NCBI RefSeq assembly: GCF_024171565.1
Contig: NZ_JALJZZ010000001.1
Span: 620,001 to 684,000, forward strand
DNA from: Okibacterium sp. HSC-33S16
GTDB taxonomy: Bacteria; Actinomycetota; Actinomycetes; Actinomycetales; Microbacteriaceae
DNA: 64,000 bases
Reading direction: 5' to 3'
The position numbers and the translations under genes were made by a program. Shown here piece by piece: positions 7,918-18,900 of this stretch. The first letter of the stretch is position 1. Each line of letters begins with the position of its first letter. The notes under the pieces are model-generated. The model worked only from the letters and a program-made list of their open reading frames with translations, searched no databases and was not told where the DNA came from.

Positions 7918-9255
7918 ATGGCCACTCCTCGCCCGGGACGGTCGCGGGCCGTCCGGCCAACGGCCCGGGGGTGGAGTGTGCTGATCACGGCGGCGATCGT
8001 GCTGGTCGCCGCCACCGCCATCGACCGCCGTGAGGGGCTGTACCTGTCGATTTTTCTCCTGCTGCTCTTCGCCGGGAGCGTGATCTACGTGCAGGCCCAT
8101 AAGCCGTCGCTCAGCGCGGTTCGTACATTTTCACCCTCGAGCGTCATGGTGGGTGAACCCGCGACCGTGACGACGCGCGTGCAGTCGAAATCGAACCTGG
8201 ACACAGTTGCCCTGTGGAGCGAACAGGTGCCGATGGTGTTCGGCCGGGTGCCACGCGGCGAGCTTCCGCAGGGGCGCTGGGTGCGCGGGCGGGGCTATGC
8301 CACCGAATTGCAGTACGAACTCCGGTCAAGTCACCGCGGGAGGTACCCGGTCGGCCCGCTCTGGGTGACCTCGGGAGATCCGTTCGGACTTGTCCACGCT
8401 GAGCGCGCCATTGCGGGCACTCGTGAGCTGTCGATCACCCCGCGGGTCACTGTGCTGCCCAACGCGGGGCTCAGGGACGCCAGCGGTGACGGAGTGCGGC
8501 ACGAGCTCAACCACTTCGCGGTGCAGCGCGCTGACGAGCTCATCGCCCGTGAATACCGCACCGGCGATTCGCTTCGTCGGGTGCACTGGCGGCAGACCGC
8601 GCGCCGAGGTGAGCTCATGGTGCGTCAGGAAGAACGGCAGGGTGATCCCGAGGCCGCACTGCTGCTCGACACATCGCTCGCCGCCCGTGGAACCGAATCC
8701 GGCGCGATGACCGAGGCTCACTTCGAACGCATGGTCGAACTGACCGCTTCGCTCGGGGTGCACCTGCTCGACGCGGGCTACCAGGTCTGGCTGGTCGAGA
8801 CCGTGACGGATGTCGTCCCTCTCGTGCCAGGAACAACCCCGTTTGCGACGTCACAGTTTGAACCCGGCGCCGCGTCCGCCCTCCTCGACACCCTGGCCGA
8901 AACCCAGCGCTGGCCGGTGCCGGACGATTACGACGTCACGGCCGGACTCGGACCGCTCATCCGGCGCACCGGAATCGTGATGCCGGTCTTCGCGGTGCTC
9001 GGACAGGTGTCGGCGCTCGGGGCCCGTCGGCTGGCCGGCATGAAGATCAACGCCGACCCCGCCGTCGCTTTCTTCGTTCCGGCGGAGAACCGCGGCCGAG
9101 GCGATGCGCCCCTCGACCTGCAGGCCCTCGGCGACGCGGGCTGGCGCACCGCCGCATTCTCCGAGCACACCCCGGTAGCCGAGGCGTGGTCGCGAGCCGT
9201 CTTCGGCACCTCAGCACAGGCCCCGCGCGAAGGGCGTGGTCATGTCAGGCACTAG
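7918..9255 (+). CDS. DUF58 domain membrane protein
   Basis: 445 residues with two N-terminal membrane helices at about 19-35 and 40-58, then a large domain carrying the DUF58 core: REYRTGDSLRRVHWRQTAR, with the conserved Trp, followed by GELMVRQEE. DUF58 proteins accompany MoxR ATPases and may bind them through a von Willebrand-like fold. The start lies 2 nt after the MoxR stop and the end overlaps the next gene by 14-20 nt, so this is one operon. No enzyme activity is claimed for the family. Confidence 0.88.
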   Translation: MATPRPGRSRAVRPTARGWSVLITAAIVLVAATAIDRREGLYLSIFLLLLFAGSVIYVQAHKPSLSAVRTFSPSSVMVGEPATVTTRVQSKSNLDTVALWSEQVPMVFGRVPRGELPQGRWVRGRGYATELQYELRSSHRGRYPVGPLWVTSGDPFGLVHAERAIAGTRELSITPRVTVLPNAGLRDASGDGVRHELNHFAVQRADELIAREYRTGDSLRRVHWRQTARRGELMVRQEERQGDPEAALLLDTSLAARGTESGAMTEAHFERMVELTASLGVHLLDAGYQVWLVETVTDVVPLVPGTTPFATSQFEPGAASALLDTLAETQRWPVPDDYDVTAGLGPLIRRTGIVMPVFAVLGQVSALGARRLAGMKINADPAVAFFVPAENRGRGDAPLDLQALGDAGWRTAAFSEHTPVAEAWSRAVFGTSAQAPREGRGHVRH

Positions 9256-11587
9256 AACGCTCGTCCCGGAACCCCGCACGGCTCCACGTGCCCCGCAGCC
9301 TCCGGTTTCGTCGTCGGCTCGCTCCGCTCGGAAGAAACGCCAGGCCGACCTCTTCACCCGACGGCAGAACGGCAGCCGGCTGTGGCCGGTCACGCTCGCC
9401 ACACTGCTCGTCTACCTCGTCGCCATCTCCACACTGTCGCCCCTACTCGATGGGGCCTCGTGGTGGCTCAGCATCGCCATGCTGGGCGTCGTCATCCTGT
9501 GCTCAGCCGCGGCGGCGCGGAGCTTCGGCGCCCGAACCGGCATGGGTGCCCTGGTCGGCGTGGTCGTCTGGCTCGCGATGCTCGTGCTTTTCTTTGCGTC
9601 GGAGACCGCGCTCGGGCTCGTGATCCCCACCTGGGACACCGTTGAGGCATTCCGCGGCCTCACCGCCGACGGCATTCGCTCGATTAACCGTCAGGGCACA
9701 CCGGCGAATGCCGATCTCGGCATCCGATTTGTGCTTGCGGTCGGCGCTGGCGCGTTTGCCCTGCTCGCTGATTTTGTCGCCGTTGTGGTGCGGATGCCTG
9801 CCCTGACCGGGATCCCGCTCGTCGCAATTGCGCTCGTCCCCGGCTTCGTCATCGGCGAAGTGAACCTCGTCGCCCTCGCGCTCTGCGCTGCCGCCTACCT
9901 GGTTCTGCTCTGGTCAGACACCCGGGCGAGGCAATCGGCACGCCGTCAAACGCACGGCATGCTGGGCATCGGAGCGGTCGCCGTCATGGGGTCGCTTGTT
10001 CTCGCCGCCCTCGCGCCGGGCTACAACGGTGAGAGCCTCTTCCAGGCCACGGGCGGTTCGACTTTCGGCCGGGGCGTCAGTCCACTCGTTGACCTCGGCA
10101 AAGACCTCCGCCGGCCGGGCGGGGCCCGTCAGTTCAGTTACACGACGACGACTGAAGAGTCGCTGTACTTCCGTCTGCTCACGCTCGACCGCTTCGACGG
10201 CACCACCTGGTCAGCGACCCGCTCCAACGATCGGGTTCTCAATGAGCCCGACCTCCTGGTCGACGTGCCGGGGCTGTCAACCGAGATCGCCACCGAACCG
10301 ACGACGACCACCGTCCAGGTGGGCGCCATGGTCGCCCCGTGGCTGCCGGTGCCGTTCCCGAGTGTTCGGGTGGTTGGGGTATCCGGGCGCTGGCTGTGGG
10401 ATACGGAGGGGCTGACGTTGTCGAGTCGGCTGTCGAGTGCAAGCGGGCAGTCGTATATCGCCGAGAGCGTCCTGATCAAGCCCACCCGCGAGCAGCTCAT
10501 CGCCGCGCCGGGCGAGTACCCCGACGACGTCAGTCGGTTCCTCGAGCTCCCGCCTGAGATGCCGCAGATCATCACAGACACGGCGAACGACGTGGCGGGA
10601 AACGCGACAAACGGGTTTGACAAGGCCTTCGCTCTCCAGCAGTACCTCCGCAGCACCGACTTCACCTATTCGATCGAGGCTCCGGTTGAAAACGGGTACG
10701 ACGGCGACGGGTTCGATGTGATCGCCGAGTTCCTGGAACGCAAGAGCGGATATTGCGTTCACTACGCGTCGGCGATGGCGATCATGGCCCGCGCACTTGA
10801 CATTCCGGCCCGCGTCTCGCTGGGTTACCTGCCGGGCGATCGGCTCGGCGGCTCGGGGGAGAGGCGCAACTACACGGTGGGCACAGACGACCTGCACTCC
10901 TGGCCCGAGCTCTACTTCACCGGTATCGGTTGGGTGCCATTCGAACCGACGCCCGGCCGGGGTTCCGTACCCGACTACGCCGTCTCGCTATCGAGCGGTG
11001 CGTCGACGGCCGGGCCCAATGACCTCGACTCGGCCAACCGGGACCCCCAGCAACAGGGGCCAGCAGCACCGGCCCCTGAAGCTCAGAACGCGGGCAGCGC
11101 CGGCGAGTCACAGCCTCCCGTCGGTATGTTCGTGGCCCTCGGCCTCATCGCGCTCATCGTCGTCGGGGTGCCAGCCCTGAGCCGGGACGTCCGGCGGCGC
11201 AAACGCTTTCGCGCTCTCCTGACCGGCCGCGCAGGTCCGCCAGAGGCGTGGGCCGAACTCGTCGATAGTGCCGTTGATGTCGGCATCGACGTCAGTGAGG
11301 CCGACACCCCGCGCGGGTTCGCCACGCGGCTGTCGAATGACCTTGCCCTGAGCGACGCCGATGGCCAGGCGCTCACCCGGCTGCTCACCGCCGTGGAACG
11401 ACTTCGTTTCTCGTCAACCGGATCCTCGGTCAGCGGAGAAGCGCTCGTCGCTGACCTCACGCGACTTCGGCGGGCGATGGCGATAAACGCCCCGGTGCCT
11501 GTGCGGATTCGCGCGGCGTTCGCGCCGGCATCCGTTCTGCGGGGAACATACAGCACACGTCCAGCGAGGGCCCCGAAGCCCCTGTAG
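9242..11587 (+). CDS. Transglutaminase-like (TgpA/DUF3488) membrane protein
   Basis: 781 residues. The N-terminal half has about six membrane helices (roughly 50-260), the DUF3488/TgpA region. An extracellular transglutaminase-like domain follows with Cys505 in SGYCVHYASAMA, His552 in DLHSWPELYF and an acidic residue downstream in EPTPGRG. One more helix (MFVALGLIALIVVGV) precedes a C-terminal cytosolic DUF4129-like segment. Third gene of the MoxR-DUF58 operon; such sets are thought to act on the cell envelope, but the substrate is unknown. A GTG at 9236 is an alternative start two codons upstream; ATG 9242 is preferred. Confidence 0.88.
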   Translation: MSGTRTLVPEPRTAPRAPQPPVSSSARSARKKRQADLFTRRQNGSRLWPVTLATLLVYLVAISTLSPLLDGASWWLSIAMLGVVILCSAAAARSFGARTGMGALVGVVVWLAMLVLFFASETALGLVIPTWDTVEAFRGLTADGIRSINRQGTPANADLGIRFVLAVGAGAFALLADFVAVVVRMPALTGIPLVAIALVPGFVIGEVNLVALALCAAAYLVLLWSDTRARQSARRQTHGMLGIGAVAVMGSLVLAALAPGYNGESLFQATGGSTFGRGVSPLVDLGKDLRRPGGARQFSYTTTTEESLYFRLLTLDRFDGTTWSATRSNDRVLNEPDLLVDVPGLSTEIATEPTTTTVQVGAMVAPWLPVPFPSVRVVGVSGRWLWDTEGLTLSSRLSSASGQSYIAESVLIKPTREQLIAAPGEYPDDVSRFLELPPEMPQIITDTANDVAGNATNGFDKAFALQQYLRSTDFTYSIEAPVENGYDGDGFDVIAEFLERKSGYCVHYASAMAIMARALDIPARVSLGYLPGDRLGGSGERRNYTVGTDDLHSWPELYFTGIGWVPFEPTPGRGSVPDYAVSLSSGASTAGPNDLDSANRDPQQQGPAAPAPEAQNAGSAGESQPPVGMFVALGLIALIVVGVPALSRDVRRRKRFRALLTGRAGPPEAWAELVDSAVDVGIDVSEADTPRGFATRLSNDLALSDADGQALTRLLTAVERLRFSSTGSSVSGEALVADLTRLRRAMAINAPVPVRIRAAFAPASVLRGTYSTRPARAPKPL

Positions 11588-11590
11588 AAT
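11585..11590 (+). promoter_or_regulatory. Putative -10 of leaderless DUF177-rpmF operon
   Basis: TAGAAT, then a 6-nt spacer and GTG 11597. It overlaps the stop of the transglutaminase gene (TAG at 11585-11587). Confidence 0.55.
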
Positions 11591-11596
11591 TTCTCG

Positions 11597-12157
11597 GTGA
11601 CTAAATACACCAAACAGCCATTCGCGGTAAACATCCGCGACCTCGTGCGGCGACCCGGTGAAATGCAGGAACGCGAAATCACCGTCGACGCTCCGGAGAA
11701 CTGGGGCGCCGGTCTCATCGCCGTGACAGAGGGCACTCCCGTGACCGAGCACCTCCGCCTGGAGTCGGTCCACGAGGGCATTCTCGTCACCGCCGAGATC
11801 GACACTGTTGCGACCGGGGAGTGCGGAAGATGCCTGATTGACATCTCCCAGAGCGTCCAAGTCGAGTTTCAGGAGCTTTTCGCGTACTCTGGTGAAGAAG
11901 CTTCTGATTTAGAGGTTCACAATGACCATGTGGATCTTGAACCCCTGATCAGAGACGCAGTGGTTTTATCACTGCCGTTTCAGCCGGTATGCCGGCCAGA
12001 CTGTCCCGGACTCGACCCAGAGACCGGTGAGCGGCTGGCAGAACACCCGGATAGAAAACCCCGAGAGCACCTGGATCCTCGCTGGTCCGCGCTCGCCGGG
12101 TTCTCCCAAGAACCAAGCTCCGACAACTCGGATGCTCCAAGCAAAGAAGAGAGATAA
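11597..12157 (+). CDS. YceD/DUF177 family protein upstream of rpmF
   Basis: 186 residues. It has the DUF177 core with ECGRCLIDISQSVQVEFQELF (Cys76 and Cys79) and a second pair in CRPDCPG, a plausible zinc site. The family is nearly always encoded just upstream of rpmF and is implicated in 23S rRNA or large-subunit biogenesis in plants and bacteria; its molecular role is not settled. GTG 11597 is chosen because homology starts there and a -10 lies 6 nt upstream. rpmF begins 3 nt after the stop. Confidence 0.88.
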   Translation: MTKYTKQPFAVNIRDLVRRPGEMQEREITVDAPENWGAGLIAVTEGTPVTEHLRLESVHEGILVTAEIDTVATGECGRCLIDISQSVQVEFQELFAYSGEEASDLEVHNDHVDLEPLIRDAVVLSLPFQPVCRPDCPGLDPETGERLAEHPDRKPREHLDPRWSALAGFSQEPSSDNSDAPSKEER

Positions 12158-12160
12158 GTC

Positions 12161-12364
12161 ATGGCTGTCCCGAAGCGGAAAATGTCACGAGCCTCCACCC
12201 GCATGCGCCGTGCACAGTGGAAGGCTGACGCCCCAACCCTGGTGAAGACCGTCGAAAACGGCAAGGTCACCTACAGCCTGCCGCACCGTGCGAAGGTCGT
12301 TGAGGACTCCGCAGGCACCGCCCTGTTCATGGAGTACAAGGGCCGCAAGGTCGCCGACGTTTAG
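12161..12364 (+). CDS. rpmF: 50S ribosomal protein L32
   Basis: 67 residues, basic. It starts [20 protein letters not shown], the standard actinobacterial L32 N-terminus. No zinc-binding CxxC pair is present, so this is the C-minus, zinc-independent form. It is cotranscribed with the DUF177 gene 3 nt upstream and probably with rnc 37 nt downstream. Confidence 0.97.
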   Translation: MAVPKRKMSRASTRMRRAQWKADAPTLVKTVENGKVTYSLPHRAKVVEDSAGTALFMEYKGRKVADV

Positions 12365-12401
12365 TCTGCGCTTGTCGCTCGCTGAAACCGAGAGCTGAGA
12401 A

Positions 12402-13106
12402 GTGTCGGTAACAGAAAGCTCGACAGACCGAGGGTCGCTTCTAGCGACCCTCGGTGTGTCACTTAACGAAGCGGTGTTCGAGCTCGCGCTCACACACCGC
12501 TCTTTTGCGTACGAAAACGGCGGAATCCCGCACAACGAGCGTCTTGAGTTCCTCGGCGACAGCGTGCTGGGGCTCAGCGTCACCCAGAAGCTGTACCGGG
12601 AGAACCCGGAGCTTCCGGAGGGCGCGCTGGCCAAAATGCGTGCGAGTGTCGTGTCGACAGTTGCGTTGGCCGAAATCGGTCGGACGATCGGCCTGGGACA
12701 GTACCTCCGTCTCGGTCGGGGTGAGGAACTCACCGGCGGTCGAGACAAGGCGTCGATCCTCGCTGACACCATGGAAGCGCTCATTGGTGCCGTCTACCTC
12801 GATCAAGGTCTCGAGACTGCGTCAGCCCTCGTGTTGAGATTGGTCGAGCCGCTCCTCGAAGACCCGGCTCGCTTCGGAGCAGCCATGGATCCGAAAACAA
12901 GCCTGCAGGAAGAGGCCGCTCGTCACCGCGCGCCGGCGCCGGTCTATCAGATCGAAGCATCGGGGCCCGATCACAATCGCGTGTTCGTGGCAACGGTGAC
13001 CGTGGGTGACCTCGTCACCGCCGTCGGCGAAGGCACGAGTAAGAAGCACGCCGAGATGGCAGCTGCCCTGACCGCGTGGACCGAACTGAGTGCCCGAGCT
13101 TCCTGA
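12402..13106 (+). CDS. rnc: Ribonuclease III
   Basis: Double-strand-specific endoribonuclease that processes rRNA precursors and structured mRNA. 234 residues. The signature [12 protein letters not shown] is at 45-56 and the second catalytic acid cluster is in [14 protein letters not shown] double-stranded RNA binding domain occupies about 163-230, ending [16 protein letters not shown]. The GTG start is preceded only by a weak GAGAA. mutM starts 17 nt before the rnc stop in another frame, which suggests translational coupling. Order DUF177-rpmF-rnc-mutM-smc is typical. Confidence 0.96.
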   Translation: MSVTESSTDRGSLLATLGVSLNEAVFELALTHRSFAYENGGIPHNERLEFLGDSVLGLSVTQKLYRENPELPEGALAKMRASVVSTVALAEIGRTIGLGQYLRLGRGEELTGGRDKASILADTMEALIGAVYLDQGLETASALVLRLVEPLLEDPARFGAAMDPKTSLQEEAARHRAPAPVYQIEASGPDHNRVFVATVTVGDLVTAVGEGTSKKHAEMAAALTAWTELSARAS

Positions 13107-13986
13107 GGTTGAGGTGGTGCGTGCCGGACTCGAACCGGCCGTCACCGGCGCAACGATCACCAGTGTTGACGTGCTCGACGTACGTTCTCTCAAACGTCAC
13201 AACGTGGCATCCGGAATGTTCATTGATGTTCTCGAGGGACGCACCATTCTCGCCGCATCGCGCCGCGGGAAGTTTCTCTGGTTTCCCCTCGACAACGACA
13301 CGGCTCTCGTCACTCACCTGGGGATGAGCGGCCAGATGCTGCTGCGACTGCCGGGCACCGATGACCGGCTGACGCGGATTCGGATCGGCATCGAGTCGCC
13401 GGACCATGGCGAACTGCTCGTTAACTTCGTCGATCAACGAATCTTCGGCGGGATGGCCGTTGACAGGCTGCTGCCGACGGCTGACGGGTTCCCGGGCGGC
13501 TTCTCCGGTGCGACCATCGGGCCGGCTTTCGTGCCGAGCCAGGTGGCGCACATTGCGAGGGATCCGCTGGACCCGGCCTTTGACGAGAGGCGATTTTTCG
13601 CGCTTCTGGGAAAGAAGGCGACCGGTATCAAACGTGTTCTTCTCGACCAGACCGTCGTGTCAGGCATCGGCAACATCTACGCTGACGAAGCGTTGTGGGC
13701 TGCGAAGATTCACTACGACCAGCCGGCGTCGTCGCTGTTGAAGCGTCGGGCAACGCTGTTGCTCACCGAAGTGCGGGCGGTGCTTCAGAAAGCACTCGCC
13801 GAGGGCGGCACGAGCTTCGATGCGCAGTACGTCAACGTCAACGGGGCGTCGGGCTACTTCGCGCACAGCCTCAACGCGTACGGCCAGGCAGGGAAGCCGT
13901 GCCCGCGCTGTGGAACGCCGATTCGCCGGGAGAAATTCATGAACCGGTCGTCGCACTTCTGCCCGAAGTGCCAGCGCCGGCGGTAA
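13090..13986 (+). CDS. mutM: Formamidopyrimidine-DNA glycosylase
   Basis: Base excision repair enzyme that removes 8-oxoguanine and formamidopyrimidines. 298 residues. The mature N-terminus [13 protein letters not shown] has the catalytic Pro and Glu; HLGMSGQML carries the void-filling Met; [12 protein letters not shown] forms the helix-two-turn-helix; and the C-terminus has a zinc finger CPRC-x(16)-CPKC. All canonical MutM features are kept, unlike the second Fpg/Nei gene at 35281. GTG 13090 overlaps rnc by 17 nt. Confidence 0.95.
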   Translation: MPELPEVEVVRAGLEPAVTGATITSVDVLDVRSLKRHNVASGMFIDVLEGRTILAASRRGKFLWFPLDNDTALVTHLGMSGQMLLRLPGTDDRLTRIRIGIESPDHGELLVNFVDQRIFGGMAVDRLLPTADGFPGGFSGATIGPAFVPSQVAHIARDPLDPAFDERRFFALLGKKATGIKRVLLDQTVVSGIGNIYADEALWAAKIHYDQPASSLLKRRATLLLTEVRAVLQKALAEGGTSFDAQYVNVNGASGYFAHSLNAYGQAGKPCPRCGTPIRREKFMNRSSHFCPKCQRRR

Positions 13987-14063
13987 CGCCTCGATGCGCG
14001 GGACGAGGGTCGAGCCCATTCGCTCGTTTAGGGAGAACGGCGATCCCCGGCGAGGATGGGAAT

Positions 14064-14633
14064 ATGACGCTTGCATTCATCCGCCATGGACAGACGAACT
14101 GGAACTTCGAACTGCGGCTCCAGGGATCCACCGACATTCCGCTCAATGACACCGGGCGCCAGCAGGCGCGCGACGCGGTCGCAACCCTCGACGGGGTGAC
14201 CTGGGATGCAATTGTGAGCTCGCCCCTGAGCCGTGCACGGGAGACCGCGTCGATCATCGCTGAGGGACTCGGTATTGAGTTGGGGCCCACGTACGACGAA
14301 TTGGTCGAACGGCACTACGGCGACGCCGAGGGTGCAACCGCCGAGATCATCGCCGAGCGGTGGCCGGACCACAACTACCCGGGTCTTGAATCAATCGAGT
14401 CCGTGGTTGCCCGAGGCACGGCCGCGCTGAAACGGGTTCACGCCGACTACGGTGATCGCAACACTCTGATCGTGTGCCACGGCACCCTGATTCGGTACAC
14501 GCTGTCGGCATTGGCGGGCCGAGAGTTCGATCAGATCCGTAACGGGTCTGTCGCGACGTTTGACCGCAACGGTGACGAGTGGCGCGTGTTGAGCGTCAAC
14601 GACGAACCGGTCATCGAAGTGCCGGTCGGCTGA
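14064..14633 (+). CDS. Histidine phosphatase (phosphoglycerate mutase-like)
   Basis: 189 residues. It begins MTLAFIRHGQTNWN, with the RHG phosphohistidine motif at residues 7-9; the second catalytic His is in LIVCHGTLIRYTLS and an acidic residue in ELVERHYGDAEG. This branch-1 pattern fits small-molecule or phosphoester phosphatases rather than glycolytic mutase; the substrate cannot be read from the sequence. ATG 14064 is the start of homology and has GAGGA 9 nt upstream; the open frame upstream lies inside mutM. Its stop is 2 nt from that of the convergent GNAT gene. Confidence 0.85.
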   Translation: MTLAFIRHGQTNWNFELRLQGSTDIPLNDTGRQQARDAVATLDGVTWDAIVSSPLSRARETASIIAEGLGIELGPTYDELVERHYGDAEGATAEIIAERWPDHNYPGLESIESVVARGTAALKRVHADYGDRNTLIVCHGTLIRYTLSALAGREFDQIRNGSVATFDRNGDEWRVLSVNDEPVIEVPVG

Positions 14634-14635
14634 GC

Positions 14636-15730
14636 CTAGCTTCCGACCGCTTTCTTCCACGCCGCTTCGCAGCCGATCGCCTCGAAACCGACAGCTTCGT
14701 TGACGTCGAGCATGGGCCGGTTCTCCTCGGCATTGAAGGTCGTGATGCGCGGCGTCGTGGGGGAGACACGCATGACCTGCTCGAGGTTGGCGAGCTTGAG
14801 CAGCGTCCCTAGTCGATGTCCCCGATGCTCCTTGAGCACAAGGGTGTCCTCCTGAACGGCAGGTCGCCCCTCCTGTTCGGGTACAGCAATGTCGGTGTAG
14901 CCGACCAATCGTTGGGACGGAACGTGGAGGGCGGCCGAGGTCAGGTTGAGCCGCCCACCTGCCTCGTTCATATCATTCAGGTTGCGCATTCGATCGTCGT
15001 CCCAGAGCTCCTCGGCGAATTCGATGGCGGCCGCCGGGGCATCGGTCGACATCCGCTGGTGGAGACGCGCCATGTCGGTGAGCCATCGATCGGGGCACCG
15101 GCCCGCCCATTGCACGACTTCATAGTCCACAGCGTGTGGCTCAGCGTCGCGACGACGCTCGGTGAGGAGGTCGGCGCTCATCGGTAGTTCGACGCGCGAG
15201 ATCCGGTCGACCTGCTCTAAGGAGTAACCGTGGGCACGGGCGAACCGCACGGCGGCCGAGTCTCGATCGACGGCGCCGAATCCGGTCGGCGGCACGAGCA
15301 CTTCAGAAGACGCGGGGAGGGCATGGGAACTCCACGACTGGATCACCGTGAGGCCGTTCTCGGCAGCGATTCGTTCGAGGACAGTCAGTATCGCCGTTCC
15401 GATGCCGTGCCTGCGCATCGTGCTGGCGACCTGCACTTCGATGAACGCAGCCGGAGCGTTCTCCTCCGGCTGCCACTCGTACACTCCACGCCCGACGACG
15501 CCACCGTTCAGCCGGGCGAGGAAAAGCCGTTTGGGTGCATATGGGTCTCGAAAGGTGGCGAGGAGCTCACGCGCTGTTGGCGCCGCGTCGTCGGTGCCCA
15601 GGATCTCGCGCTCGATCGTGTTGCGGAGCTCGACCATTTCGGTGAAGTCCTGGCCCTCGGGTGAATCGAGGCGTGCAGGAAGCGGGGCTTCATCGATTGA
15701 CAGGCCGGAAACATCCGCAGAAATTGTCAT
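14636..15730 (-). CDS. GNAT acetyltransferase with two GNAT domains
   Basis: 364 residues with two tandem GNAT folds. The first acetyl-CoA loop is VASTMRRHGIGTAIL (residues about 130-144) and the second LKEHRGHRLGTLLKLANL near 310. This layout resembles mycothiol synthase MshD and Eis-like enzymes, but no substrate can be assigned. The start ATG 15730 has GGGAG upstream. It diverges from smc across 189 bp. Confidence 0.75.
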   Translation of the reverse strand: MTISADVSGLSIDEAPLPARLDSPEGQDFTEMVELRNTIEREILGTDDAAPTARELLATFRDPYAPKRLFLARLNGGVVGRGVYEWQPEENAPAAFIEVQVASTMRRHGIGTAILTVLERIAAENGLTVIQSWSSHALPASSEVLVPPTGFGAVDRDSAAVRFARAHGYSLEQVDRISRVELPMSADLLTERRRDAEPHAVDYEVVQWAGRCPDRWLTDMARLHQRMSTDAPAAAIEFAEELWDDDRMRNLNDMNEAGGRLNLTSAALHVPSQRLVGYTDIAVPEQEGRPAVQEDTLVLKEHRGHRLGTLLKLANLEQVMRVSPTTPRITTFNAEENRPMLDVNEAVGFEAIGCEAAWKKAVGS

Positions 15731-15919
15731 GAGAGGCTCCCGATGTCCGTTGCTGCCGCGGCGCGCGGGCAGCGGACCAGCTTAGGCAGGGCGCGCGTCA
15801 GCTGTAAAGGGTCGATATTTGCCGTGCTTGCCCGGGTCTATCGGGGTGTAAGGGCGTTCGTTCGGTACGGTAGTGCAGAGATTTGTGCGCCAGAACGGCG
15901 CCATGGAACCGGAGCGCAC
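15731..15919. promoter_or_regulatory. Divergent GNAT/smc intergenic region
   Basis: 189 bp without a gene. On plus, TACGGT at 15866-15871 is the best -10 candidate for smc, giving a leader of about 45 nt that contains CCGGAG 4 nt before the GTG. An ATG at 15903 is out of frame with smc and opens only a six-codon reading frame that ends across the smc start; it might be a tiny leader peptide but support is thin. Confidence 0.35.
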
Positions 15920-18900
15920 GTGTATTTGAAGAGCCTCACCCTCAAGGGCTTCAAATCGTTTGCGCAACCGACGACGTTCGCGTTCGAGCCCGGGGTCACC
16001 TGTGTGGTCGGACCCAACGGGTCCGGCAAGTCCAATGTTGTTGATGCTCTGGCCTGGGTGATGGGGGAGCAGGGCGCCAAAACGCTTCGCGGCGGCAAAA
16101 TGGAAGACGTCATCTTCGCGGGGACGTCAACTCGCGGCCCTCTCGGCCGTGCCCAGGTGATCCTGACCATCGACAACTCGGACGGGGCGTTGCCGATCGA
16201 GTACACCGAGGTCACCATCAGTCGAACCCTGTTCCGGAACGGCGGCAGCGAGTACGCCATCAACGGCGAAACCTGCCGGCTGCTCGACGTGCAGGAGCTG
16301 TTGAGCGATTCGGGCCTCGGCCGTGAGATGCATGTCATCGTCGGCCAGGGCCAACTCGACGCGGTGCTGCGTGCCACCCCGGAGGAGCGCCGCGGTTTCA
16401 TCGAGGAAGCGGCTGGAATCCTCAAGCACCGCCGTCGCAAGGAGAAGACGCTCCGCAAACTGGAGGCGATGCAGACCAACCTCACCCGGTTGAGTGACCT
16501 GGCCGGGGAGATCCGCCGACAGCTCAAGCCGTTGGGACACCAGGCAGAGATCGCCCGTGAGGCCCAGTCGATCGCCTCGATCGTTCGTGATGCCAAGGCA
16601 CGGTTGCTCGCCGATGAGGTGGTCACGCTCCGCGCCCTGCTTGATGGATACGGTCGCACCGAGAGCGAGCGACACACCGAGCGTGTCGTGCTGCAGGAGC
16701 AGCTCGAGCAGAAGCAGTTGCGCATTGCCCGCATCGAGCAGGCGCAGGTGGGTGACGCGGTTGATGCGGCCAGACGCACAAGCTTCGCCCTCGAATCGGT
16801 GCAGGAACGACTTCGCAACCTTTTCACCCTCGCCAACCAAAGGCTGGCGCTTCTCGGTGCGCAGTCCGAGTCATTCGACGCGTCGTCGAGCGTGACCCGT
16901 GGCATGGTCGACGATGCCAGGGCCGAGGTTGAGACGCTCAAGCAGGTGATCCTCACGGCTGAAGATGCCTGGCGGTCGGCGCAGCAGGCCACGCTCGCGT
17001 CGCGCGAGCGGCTCGACGCCATGGACATGGAGATCGCCGCCCAGAGCGCACTCGTGTCCAAACACGACCTCGAGATCACCAAGCTCACCGGCCAGGCCGA
17101 CGCCGCGGCGTCACGCCTTGCCGCCGTGAGGGGCGAGCGCCTCCGGCAGGAGAACGCCCTCCAGGCCGCGACCGAACGCCGTGAGGCCGCGCTCCGCAAT
17201 GCCGAAGAGGTGGAGGAGTCTGCCGCAGACGTCGACGCCGGCGAAAACGGACTCGATGAGGCCTACGAACTCGCCCAGGCCCAGGTCTTTGAAACCGAAG
17301 CCGAGATTGAACGCCTCCGCGAACTGCTACACGGCCATGAACGTGAGCGTGACGCGCTCGCCGCCCAAACCAGTGCCCTCTCGCGGGCGCTCAACATCAA
17401 GGACGGCTCGGCTGATCTCATCGCGGCCGGGCTCGACGGCATCCGCGGCCTCGTCGCCGAAGCGGTCTCGGTGTCGCCGGGCTTCGAGGCTGCCATCGCC
17501 GCCGCCCTCGGCACCCTCGCCGATGGGCTGCTCGCCGACAACCGCGCCGCAGCCGAGCGCGCCATCGCCCACGCGAAGGATCACGACCTCGGTCGGGTCG
17601 AGATTGTCATAGCGGATGCTTCCCGCCGGTCGGTCGAATGGCCGTCGGTTGCCGGCGTGGTTCCAGCGACAGATATTGTCACGGCTCCCGACGGGGTGCT
17701 CGGTATCCTCGGTTTCATCGGCATTGCCGACGACGTTGACGCGGCTCGCGCCGCCGCCCCGCAGCTCGCGAACATTGGCGGACCGGTGACCCTGATCACG
17801 CGCTCCGGCGACGTGCTCACCGACTTCGTGTTGCGCGGCGGCTCGGGTGCGAAGCAGGGACGAATCGAGCTCATCGCCGAGCGTGACGCCGCTGCAGAAC
17901 GACTGACCGAGGTCACCGCGGCGCTCGAAGACGTTCGCTTCGAGTTGGCCGAGCAGCGCGCCACCCTCAGTTCAGCGAAGGAACGCTCGAAGGCCGCGCT
18001 CGCTGCCCTCCGCGAGTTCGACGCACAGCTCGCCGCGCAGGCGGAGAAGCTTAACCGTGCACGGGTGCAGGTCGAGGCGTCGACCGCGGAGAGCGAACGG
18101 CTGAGCGCGGCCTTTGCCCAGTCCGCCAGTGCTGTCGCCGAGGCCGAGGCGGCCGCAGATAAAGCCAGAGCCGAACTGGATACCGCGCGCTCGCGTCCCC
18201 GTCCCATCCTCGACGTCTCCGGCCGTGAGACCCTCCAGGGCGAGCTCGAGCAGGCTCGCGAGCGAGAGGTTGAGTCCCGCCTGCAACTCGAGACGGCGCG
18301 CGAGCGCGTGCGTTCCGAAGAGCAACGGGTCAAGAACCTGCTCGCTCAGATGGAGGCCGACCGGGTCGCCGCCGAAGCTGCGGCCCGGCGGGCGGTCATC
18401 CGTCAGCAGCAGGTCGACGCGGCAACCGCCGTCGCCGAGATCCTCCCCTCCGTCCTCGATTCGGTCGACGGATCGGTCGCGGAGGCGAAACTCGTGCTGG
18501 CGAAGGCCGAGGAAGAACGGGCCAGCCAGAATGCCGAACTGACCGGGCTGCGCCGCGAGGAGCAGAGTCTCCGCGAACGCCTGCAGGTGATCACCGAGAA
18601 CGTGCACGGGCTCGAACTGCAGATCTATGAGAAGAAGCTTCACCTTTCGAGCCTCCTCGAGCGCGCCGCGAGCGAGTTGGGTCTCGTTGAGGACGTGCTC
18701 GTTGCCGAGTACGGGCCGGAGGTGCTGATTGCGACCGACGCGGCGCCGATCGACGGCGATTCCGAAACCGAGAGTGACGGCATCCGCTTCTCGCGTCCTG
18801 ACCAGCAGAAGAGACTGGATAAGGCGCAGCGCAAACTGGCGCAATTGGGCCGGGTGAACCCGCTCGCGCTCGAGGAATTCGCTGCGCTGGAGCAGCGCCA

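Noticed and set aside
15903-15923. Possible tiny leader peptide ATG just before smc
   Set aside because: Only six codons, out of frame, no ribosome-binding site of its own; kept only as a remark on the smc leader.
15838-17199. A 453-codon minus-strand frame opposite smc
   Set aside because: Ser-, Arg- and Ala-rich translation typical of a GC-rich shadow; smc motifs on plus are unambiguous.
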